Source: Candidatus Sumerlaeota bacterium
Lineage (GTDB): Bacteria > Sumerlaeota > Sumerlaeia > MWCT01
DNA: 5,621 nt
Direction of reading: 5' to 3'
NCBI GenBank assembly: GCA_026398545.1
Contig: JAPLSR010000084.1
Coordinates: 1-5,621, forward strand
Below, piece by piece: positions 1 to 5,021 of the stretch. Every line of letters starts with the position of its first letter. The first letter of the stretch is position 1. The position numbers were made by a program, and so were the translations under genes. The notes under the pieces are model-generated. The model saw nothing but the letters and a program-made list of their open reading frames with translations, made no database searches and was not told the DNA's origin.

Positions 1-972
1 AACGTCATTGGCGTATGCATTTTTCTGCCGTTTGTGCTGACGGGCTTTTATCAGAAATTCATTATCATGATTACACCCGGCGACCCATCAAACCTCAAGC
101 ATATCCCCCGCCTTATCGCCAACTCCCACACCATGTTCAACGCCATCTGCACCTGTCTCTTTATCGGTCCGATAAAATTACTTGAACGCGCATCCAAATG
201 GCTCGTCCCTGTGAAGCCGGATGAGGTGAAACAGAGGGTGAGTCTGCTTGAGCCTCATCTATTGGATAACCCGCCCATCGCGCTTGACCTCGTGAGAAAG
301 GAGATGGTCCTGATGCTGGACATCTCCAAGCAGACGCTGCAGAAGGGACTCACCGCCATTCTGAATAAGGATTCAGGCGTAGCGGCGGAGGTGCGGAAAC
401 TTGAGGACACCACGGACGATTATCAGCACGCCATAACGGAATATCTCATCGCCCTCTCGGAAAGAGAGCTAAGTGAGGAGGAGTCCGACCAGCTGCCAAC
501 GCTTCTCCATTCTGTTAATGACTTAGAGCGGGTGGGCGATAATGCGGAGAATCTGGGCGACATCGCAGATGAGCTTCAGGTAAGAAACCTCGGCTTTTCA
601 CCGGCGGCAATCCAGAGTCTGCGGGAGATGGGCGAGCTGATTCTAATGATGTTTGAGCCGCTTGGGAAATCGGTCGGGGAAAGCGACCCTGCCGCCGCCC
701 TTGAAGTCCTCGCCATTGAGAAAAAGGTAAATACCATGCGACGGCGGCTTGATGATGAACATATCGAGCGGCTCATGGCAGGCATCTGTCCTCTTCCCTC
801 ATCCACTTTCTACATTGACGCCGTGCATTATCTTGAAAAGGTCGGCGACCACATGAAAAATATCGCCCAGACGGCTTACAATCTCTTCGAATACAGTAAG
901 GGGAAGGCGCGGATTGCGGATATAACCGGTGCGCCCGCCGCCGCGGAAGAAGGCTCGCAGACATCCTCCTGA
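1..972 (+). CDS. Na/Pi-cotransporter family protein with C-terminal PhoU-like domain (5' partial)
   Basis: Reading frame 1 is open from the first base to the TGA at 970-972, giving 323 residues. The true start lies before the window. Residues 1-22 are hydrophobic, and residues about 40-61 (IANSHTMFNAICTCLFIG) match the conserved aHTxFN segment near the end of the membrane part of Na/Pi symporters (NptA-like, COG1283). Residues about 90-300 form a helical cytoplasmic tail with two PhoU-like repeats. Each carries the acidic motif thought to bind metal in PhoU: DLERVGD at 174-180 and YLEKVGD at 277-283. The end is low-complexity (Ala/Glu/Ser). Family members are about 550 residues, so roughly the N-terminal 40% is missing. 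The likely role is sodium-dependent phosphate uptake at the inner membrane, with the PhoU tail probably regulatory. This role is inferred from the family. The GTG at 34 is an internal Val codon, not a start. Confidence 0.9.
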   Translation, partial: NVIGVCIFLPFVLTGFYQKFIIMITPGDPSNLKHIPRLIANSHTMFNAICTCLFIGPIKLLERASKWLVPVKPDEVKQRVSLLEPHLLDNPPIALDLVRKEMVLMLDISKQTLQKGLTAILNKDSGVAAEVRKLEDTTDDYQHAITEYLIALSERELSEEESDQLPTLLHSVNDLERVGDNAENLGDIADELQVRNLGFSPAAIQSLREMGELILMMFEPLGKSVGESDPAAALEVLAIEKKVNTMRRRLDDEHIERLMAGICPLPSSTFYIDAVHYLEKVGDHMKNIAQTAYNLFEYSKGKARIADITGAPAAAEEGSQTSS

Positions 973-1022
973 ACACCCCTCATCCTCAGCGCAAATCACC
1001 GGAATGAACAAACCTCACAAGG

Positions 1023-1055
1023 TCCGCCTGAGGCGGATAAAATTACTTTTATCCG
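1023..1055. terminator. Overlapping hairpins between convergent genes, possible bidirectional terminator
   Basis: Two perfect inverted repeats share bases. TCCGCC-TGA-GGCGGA occupies 1023-1037. CGGATAAAA-TTAC-TTTTATCCG occupies 1034-1055 with 9-bp arms. They cannot form together. They lie 50 bp after the symporter stop and directly after the glycosidase stop (1057-1059, minus strand), the usual place for a shared terminator. Neither strand has a long T-tract: plus-strand transcripts get only TAAAATTACTTTT after the first stem. Termination is therefore inferred. The first stem could instead be a dispersed palindromic repeat. The rest of 973-1056 shows nothing else. Confidence 0.4.
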
Positions 1056-1056
1056 A

Positions 1057-3963
1057 TTACCGGACGCCCGTGATGGCGAGGAGAACCGGCGCCGCCTCCG
1101 TGCCGGCGGACTCAACTGTTATTTTACAGACCTTCAAATCCGGTTTCGGGTTTTTCCATGAGATGTCCCAGAGGCGGATATTTTCCCCGCCATGCGTCTG
1201 TCCCTGCCAGACTATTCTCGCATTGCGCCCGAGTCGGTAATCATCCGAGGCAAAGATGGTTTTCCCGTAGGCAAGGTTATGGCGGTCGGTGGTGCCATCC
1301 TCATAGGCAATGGCTATGGCGCCGGAGGGCGTATTGTCCGCGGCTCGCATGGCGCTGTTCATCAGAAAATGTAATTCCGCAACGGTTACGGGTTCGTGCG
1401 AGATTTCAATGGCGGATGGGAAATCGCCCGGCGGGTTCAGTCTGCCGGCGAGCAGAGTGGCGGCACACCCTTTTTCATTTTTCTGTATATTAAATCTGAC
1501 GTCATCAAAGAGACTCTCGCCACACGGGAGGGAGGAGAAATCAAGGTCGGGACCGAAGCCCACCCACCCATTGCGGGCAGGGGTGTCATCGAGTCGCCGG
1601 TTGGCAAACGGGCGCAAATCCACAAAAAACCCGCTACGCTTTCTCATGTCGGGTCTGACATCGAACCATAAATCCGTGAGCTTCTGATGCGCGCGGAAGG
1701 GTAGATTCTCCTCCGGTGTGGTATCCCCGCTCCAGGCGTAATGCGCCGCAAGGATGTATGACCAATACTGGCGCCACGCCGGCTCATTGTTCGTGATGGC
1801 GAAATTGAATCCCGCCCAGGTGGTCTGGAGATACCCCAGTGCGCCGTTAATCTCCGCCGCTTTTGCGAGGTTACGGATATCCGTGGAGGTGTCCCACCCA
1901 GCGCCCACAACCGCAAGCCCCTCATCCTTCCAGATTTTAAGACTGGTATATTTTTCCGGAGAGACAGGCTCATAATGCCAGTCCGCAATAATGACATCAC
2001 GCGGGAGGAGGGAGCGGCGTTCCTTCGCCTCGGCGAGGGTGCCTGCGTTGCAGGCGTCCGGCGCTTCCGTCTTGTAAAGAAACATATCCCCCCAGAGCAT
2101 CACCTGAATATCCCGCTCCTTAAACCATGTATGCAGTTTCTGGATGTCCTCCATGATGAGTTGTGTCACCGTCTTGCCGCTCTTTTTACTCCGATAGGGA
2201 AAGCGCCCACTGCCGGTAACCTCATCGTGCCCGATGTGGAAGATGCGCGGCTTGAAGAGGTCAACCGCCTCCTGATAAACATCGAAGATTAGTTTGTAAG
2301 CCTGCGGGTTGGTCGGGCAGGAATGATAGGGTCGTTCGGGGTCTTCAGCCAGGTCAAGATGCTGACCGTTTGTGAACATCCATTCCGAATGACCAAGGGA
2401 TTGTATGAGTGGGATAATCTCAATCATATTTTCATCTGCGGCGCGGATGACCTTGCGCGCATCATCCTTGCTCATACCGTAACTGTGGTGCGCCAGCTCG
2501 GGATGTGAATCCCAGGTGATGTATTCACACTCCAGGACAAGTGTATTGATTTTGAACCTCGCCATGAGTTCCCGGACAGCCTTTGCAATCTCACCCCCCG
2601 CATTCTTCCCGGTCAAACAATGTATCCCCCTGAAGTCAAGCGACGGATAATCCACAATCTCCGCACCATGGAGGAAAACGCCTTTCTCTGAGACACGGAT
2701 GAGCTGGACAAGGGTTGTAACGCCGTAAAAGACGCCGCGTTCCGTCCTGGCGGCAATGCAGGCGGCATCCGGTGTAACAAGGAGGCTGTATCCTTCCGGG
2801 TGGGTTGGGACTTCAAGACCCGCCCTCCTGCAGATAACCGCCGGGGCAGGGTGTCGCCCCTCCTCACCGAGAACAATAACGCCTCCACGTGCCTCATCAT
2901 CGGGCGAGAGGTCTTCACGCATCACCCGCGGCTCAATATTATAAAGCTCCTTGAGGTCTCTCAGGAGAAAGGCGAGCGCCTTTTCCATGCCGGCGGTGGG
3001 GTTTTTCCCGATATAAACAGATGTGGCAGAGGTGAGTGGGAGCGAGGCATCCGTGAAACGCGCCTTCTTCGGGCGCGGTATGATGTAATCCTCACCCCAG
3101 TGAGGAATGCGCACGGCATCGGAGAACTGAAGCGGGGTGGCGGTGGAGAGTCGTCCCGCTGAGGCGACCGCCGACTTCATGTTTCCGGGAAAGCGCATTG
3201 TAACGGAAAAGGTGGTGGGCTTTTTCGGCTCGATGGGTCTGTCCATAACACCCATCCAGAACATCGGCTTGTTCACATCCGCCCAGACATTCTTGCGATA
3301 ATCAAAGAATATCAGACGGTCTTCAGGACGCGTCTCAATCCTGACATCGCCAAGGCGCGTCTCCATTGTGAGAAGGCTGAAGCCCTCAGCCACAGTGCTC
3401 TCCTTGACGGAAGCGGATTTCGCCATAATGGGGATAAAGCCCTGACGCGTCTCATCGCCCACGCGCGCGGCAAAAGGGCAGCCGATAATGAAACTCGGAT
3501 TAAAGCATCCCACTCCCCATTCAATCCATGCGGGGACATCGCTGGAAAAATTAAACGAGAGCGTGGCGGAGTAAGTGTTATCCGGCATGAGGATAAAGGT
3601 CTCCGTGCCGGAAAATGGACATCCCTCCCCCTCATTCATGGAGGGAAGCCCTTTGTGATAAAGGGTGATTTTGCGTCCGCCCTGCCAGGGCTCAACCGTC
3701 GCCTTCTGGAGAAGATAAGGATTATCGATCGGTCCGTAAAAACGCTTTGCAAAGTGCGGCGCGACGACCCAGAGGGAGCTGCCGTGGATGACAGGCACAC
3801 CATGGACGGTCAGGGAGACGCCCTGGTCGGGGGTGTAATAAAACTCCATGTCTCCAACCCGTTCGGCGAGGTATGTCCTTTTTGCAGGTTTCATCATGGC
3901 GCAAGAAAAAAGCAAAAAAGTGGTAAATATAAAACAGAGTAAAAGACTTGATGAAACCCTCAA
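1057..3963 (-). CDS. Secreted lipoprotein glycoside hydrolase, GH20 hexosaminidase-D-like
   Basis: This 968-residue protein starts at a TTG (3963-3961) preceded six bases upstream by GGGAGG. The frame is closed by a TAA further upstream. The next Met codons (23-24) lie past the signal peptide, so TTG is the best start. Residues 1-20 are a lipoprotein signal with lipobox L18-F-S-C21; Ala at +2 fits outer-membrane sorting if Gram-negative. Residues about 35-260 are a beta-rich domain I cannot name. About 296-440 resembles the alpha/beta domain that precedes GH20 barrels. The barrel spans about 441-745 with R445, GH at 524-525, the catalytic pair D580-E581 in HIGHDEV, W624-G-D-M and W716. LECEYITW at 477-484 replaces the classical DDQ strand, as in hexosaminidase-D-like members. 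About 850-968 is a beta-domain ending WKNPKPD...LLAITG. The expected activity is exo-beta-N-acetylhexosaminidase or a related hexosidase using substrate-assisted catalysis at the cell surface. The exact substrate is unknown. Confidence 0.88.
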   Translation of the reverse strand: MRVSSSLLLCFIFTTFLLFSCAMMKPAKRTYLAERVGDMEFYYTPDQGVSLTVHGVPVIHGSSLWVVAPHFAKRFYGPIDNPYLLQKATVEPWQGGRKITLYHKGLPSMNEGEGCPFSGTETFILMPDNTYSATLSFNFSSDVPAWIEWGVGCFNPSFIIGCPFAARVGDETRQGFIPIMAKSASVKESTVAEGFSLLTMETRLGDVRIETRPEDRLIFFDYRKNVWADVNKPMFWMGVMDRPIEPKKPTTFSVTMRFPGNMKSAVASAGRLSTATPLQFSDAVRIPHWGEDYIIPRPKKARFTDASLPLTSATSVYIGKNPTAGMEKALAFLLRDLKELYNIEPRVMREDLSPDDEARGGVIVLGEEGRHPAPAVICRRAGLEVPTHPEGYSLLVTPDAACIAARTERGVFYGVTTLVQLIRVSEKGVFLHGAEIVDYPSLDFRGIHCLTGKNAGGEIAKAVRELMARFKINTLVLECEYITWDSHPELAHHSYGMSKDDARKVIRAADENMIEIIPLIQSLGHSEWMFTNGQHLDLAEDPERPYHSCPTNPQAYKLIFDVYQEAVDLFKPRIFHIGHDEVTGSGRFPYRSKKSGKTVTQLIMEDIQKLHTWFKERDIQVMLWGDMFLYKTEAPDACNAGTLAEAKERRSLLPRDVIIADWHYEPVSPEKYTSLKIWKDEGLAVVGAGWDTSTDIRNLAKAAEINGALGYLQTTWAGFNFAITNNEPAWRQYWSYILAAHYAWSGDTTPEENLPFRAHQKLTDLWFDVRPDMRKRSGFFVDLRPFANRRLDDTPARNGWVGFGPDLDFSSLPCGESLFDDVRFNIQKNEKGCAATLLAGRLNPPGDFPSAIEISHEPVTVAELHFLMNSAMRAADNTPSGAIAIAYEDGTTDRHNLAYGKTIFASDDYRLGRNARIVWQGQTHGGENIRLWDISWKNPKPDLKVCKITVESAGTEAAPVLLAITGVR

Positions 3964-3969
3964 GTTACG

Positions 3970-3975
3970 CCTCCC
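3970..3975 (-). promoter_or_regulatory. Ribosome binding site deciding the TTG start of the glycosidase
   Basis: On the minus strand GGGAGG sits six bases before the TTG at 3963. It is a near-perfect Shine-Dalgarno at good spacing. It supports a TTG start and with it the intact lipoprotein signal peptide, since no ATG or GTG lies between the in-frame upstream TAA and the TTG. Confidence 0.75.
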
Positions 3976-3977
3976 GT

Positions 3978-4020
3978 AAAAAAATTAAGGCGCACCAAAT
4001 TATCAGGGACTCTTAATTTT
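3978..4020 (-). terminator. A/T-rich inverted repeat overlapping the nucleotidyltransferase stop, possible weak terminator
   Basis: AAAATTAAG (3981-3989) and CTTAATTTT (4012-4020) are perfect 9-base inverted arms around a 22-base loop. The upstream arm on the minus strand includes the stop codon of the nucleotidyltransferase (4013-4015). The downstream arm runs into a minus-strand T7 tract (3978-3984, shared with the stem). A terminator between this pair and the glycosidase is plausible. However, the stem is almost all A/T and the loop is large, so strength is doubtful. If it works, the glycosidase needs its own promoter within the end of the preceding gene; none was recognised. Confidence 0.3.
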
Positions 4021-4588
4021 CAAGAATCTCTCGCAGGTCTTTCCATATCTCAGGCATTTCCAGCGTGCTGGCGAATTGACGCACCCAATGTTCAATTCGC
4101 CTTTTATCCATATCTGGATGGAGCGACACAATGCCCCGGATATCCTCATAATCTTTCGGTCGTCGGGCAATCGCCTTCATAATGACAAGGTCTTCAGGTG
4201 TGGGGATTCTGAAGGAGACCCCTCCTGACTTAACCAACTGCGAACGCTCAATGGCTTCTTTTTCAAAGGGCAATGCACCGAGGGAGATGTCCACATTGAG
4301 CATATCAGGGGCATACTGGAGTAAAAGGACACGCGTCCGAGAGGCAAACTCCTCAACATTATTTATCCTGGGAATAAGACTGTATTTCTTTGCAATTTCA
4401 AGAAACTCGGGTAAACGCTCTTCATCAGTAAAAATGATTGCATCAATATCTTCTGTAAAACGGGCGCGCCCCAACAGACTCACAGCAATCCAGCCTATGA
4501 TGATTCCCTGAGAATTGGTTTGAGCCAATAATTGTTCAATGGCTTTCAACGCCCCCATCATGGGGAAACAAGGTTCATCTGGTTTCAT
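4013..4588 (-). CDS. Minimal nucleotidyltransferase, AbiEii/DUF6036-like, variant GW motif
   Basis: Translated from the ATG at 4588-4586, the protein has 191 residues. That start has AGGGGGG five bases upstream and overlaps the preceding gene by 14 bp. An upstream GTG (4645) in the same frame would add 19 residues inside the neighbour and is less likely. Residues 28-50 form the nucleotidyltransferase core: G32-W33, IAVSLLGRARFT, then the metal-binding pair D47-I-D49. The third acidic residue is D100 in LNVDIS. Residues 131-150 (PEDLVIMKAIARRPKDYEDI) match the conserved helix typical of AbiEii/DUF6036-like enzymes. The C-terminal 40 residues are helical. The usual G-G before the core helix is G-W here, which may alter nucleotide binding. 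Relatives transfer nucleotides to RNA or protein, and some act as toxins in toxin-antitoxin or phage-defence modules. Whether this one does is unknown. By eye its GC content looks lower than that of the flanking genes. Confidence 0.82.
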   Translation of the reverse strand: MKPDEPCFPMMGALKAIEQLLAQTNSQGIIIGWIAVSLLGRARFTEDIDAIIFTDEERLPEFLEIAKKYSLIPRINNVEEFASRTRVLLLQYAPDMLNVDISLGALPFEKEAIERSQLVKSGGVSFRIPTPEDLVIMKAIARRPKDYEDIRGIVSLHPDMDKRRIEHWVRQFASTLEMPEIWKDLREILEN

Positions 4589-4808
4589 TAATTCCCCCCT
4601 TGAGAAGACACCATCTGCGGCGAACCTCGGAGATTTCCCGCTCACCGGTTGGGTCTTTACCTGTTATCCCCAATGACCTTCCCAATTGCATGAGCGCAAC
4701 GAGCCTTCTTAGCCGTGTCTCGATATCCATGCGGCGCAGTTCCTCCAGTTCAATGGCATCGACTTCCTTCCACCTGCCAATATATTGCAAAAGCGCCTCT
4801 TTTTTCAT
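4575..4808 (-). CDS. Small conserved-type protein paired with the nucleotidyltransferase, function unknown
   Basis: This 77-residue charged, mainly helical protein begins at the ATG 4808-4806. AGGGGGG ends about six bases upstream, whereas the GTG at 4814 would lie inside that G-run and is disfavoured. Visible elements are YIGRWKEVDAIELEELRRM near residues 9-27, a second amphipathic helix TRLRRLVALMQLG around 31-43, and a closing VRRRWCLLK near 62-70. There is no signal peptide, membrane segment or recognisable helix-turn-helix. From memory, small proteins with this pattern (RWKEVxxIExEELRR...VRxRWxxLK) often sit directly before nucleotidyltransferases of this kind. I do not know a tested function. 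The TGA (4577-4575) lies inside the next gene, a 14-bp overlap typical of translational coupling and of two-component modules. It could be an antitoxin or a subunit of the enzyme; this is inference only. Confidence 0.75.
   Translation of the reverse strand: MKKEALLQYIGRWKEVDAIELEELRRMDIETRLRRLVALMQLGRSLGITGKDPTGEREISEVRRRWCLLKGGINETR
4594..4599 (-). promoter_or_regulatory. Ribosome binding site for the nucleotidyltransferase
   Basis: A minus-strand run AGGGGGG lies inside the end of the 77-residue gene, five bases before the ATG at 4588. It supports that start over the longer in-frame GTG start at 4645 and fits reinitiation by ribosomes leaving the upstream gene at 4575. Confidence 0.65.
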
Positions 4809-4813
4809 TTCCA

Positions 4814-4820
4814 CCCCCCC
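4814..4820 (-). promoter_or_regulatory. G7 ribosome binding site of the 77-residue gene
   Basis: The minus strand reads A then seven G, followed by TGGAA and the ATG at 4808. It is a purine-rich Shine-Dalgarno at normal spacing. The homopolymer is unusually long for such a site and could slip during replication. A length change here would alter spacing but not the reading frame. Confidence 0.6.
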
Positions 4821-4828
4821 TAAAATGT

Positions 4829-4866
4829 ATCATAAAATCATTAATGTATTTCCAACCACAAGTCAA
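4829..4866 (-). promoter_or_regulatory. Candidate promoter for the small-protein/nucleotidyltransferase pair
   Basis: On the minus strand TTGACT (4866-4861) is five of six to the sigma-70 -35 consensus. An AATGAT hexamer (4842-4837) follows after 18 bp, matching the -10 at four of six positions. A better -10, TATGAT (4834-4829), lies further down but is too far for that -35. The region is A/T-rich and ends about 20 bases before the start codon. The promoter location is likely, but the exact elements are uncertain. Confidence 0.35.
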
Positions 4867-4929
4867 ATTCAAACATTGGGACCTGGATACCCCCAGGGTC
4901 GTTCCATCCTGACAGATACCTTTTTTCTT
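4867..4929. other. Spacer between divergent promoters, no gene seen
   Basis: No coding frame with a plausible ribosome site is present. The stretch contains an imperfect hairpin at 4880-4900 (GACCTGG against CCAGGGTC, one bulged base) and a T-rich run at 4921-4930. The hairpin is about 20 bases from the T-run, so it is not a convincing terminator. No known riboswitch was recognised. Confidence 0.5.
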
Positions 4930-4959
4930 TTGACAGAAGATGGAGAGATTTAATATTAG
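4930..4959 (+). promoter_or_regulatory. Candidate sigma-70 promoter of the DtxR-FeoA regulator
   Basis: A perfect -35, TTGACA, lies at 4930-4935. Two -10 candidates match four of six consensus positions: TAATAT at 4951-4956 (15-bp spacer) and TATTAG at 4954-4959 (18-bp spacer). Either would start transcription at about 4962-4967, at the left edge of the palindromic operator, leaving a leader of about 55-60 bases. Confidence 0.5.
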
Positions 4960-4962
4960 TTC

Positions 4963-4991
4963 AACATAATTATGTTAGATGAATCTAACAT
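4963..4991. promoter_or_regulatory. Interlocked double palindrome, probable operator for a DtxR/MntR-type regulator
   Basis: Two perfect palindromes share five bases. AACATAATTATGTT covers 4963-4976. ATGTTAGAT-GA-ATCTAACAT covers 4972-4991 with 9-bp arms. Their centres are 12 bp apart. The right one contains a GTTAG...CTAAC core like the TTAG/CTAA half-sites of DtxR-family operators. The left one has the AACATA/TATGTT ends known from the E. coli MntR box. It sits just downstream of the candidate -10 and 31 bp before the regulator start codon, where bound protein would block transcription. Autoregulation is inferred. Confidence 0.65.
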
Positions 4992-5006
4992 TATTTTCTT
5001 AAACTT

Positions 5007-5013
5007 GAGGGGG
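5007..5013 (+). promoter_or_regulatory. Ribosome binding site deciding the DtxR-FeoA start
   Basis: GAGGGGG lies eight bases before the ATG at 5022. The nearer ATG at 5018 opens a frame that stops after seven codons, so 5022 is the functional start. Confidence 0.75.
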
Positions 5014-5021
5014 TAAGATGT

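Noticed and set aside
2613..3162. Open frames of 100-120 codons inside the glycosidase region in other frames
   Set aside because: Their translations are rich in Arg, Pro and Ser without family patterns, and the glycosidase frame is continuous with recognisable motifs throughout.
4589..4645. Longer nucleotidyltransferase start 19 codons upstream (GTG at 4645)
   Set aside because: It lies deep in the preceding gene, adds residues with no family resemblance and lacks the well-placed AGGGGGG site of the 4588 start.
4880..4900. Hairpin GACCTGG / CCAGGGTC in the divergent intergenic region as a terminator or riboswitch stem
   Set aside because: It has a bulge and only about seven pairs, and the nearest T-run is about 20 bases further on. 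No gene ends here that would need a terminator, and no known riboswitch core is visible.
4910..4937. Direct repeat TGACAGA at 4910-4916 and 4931-4937, two helical turns apart
   Set aside because: Seven bases is short, and the second copy overlaps the -35 hexamer, so chance resemblance is likely.
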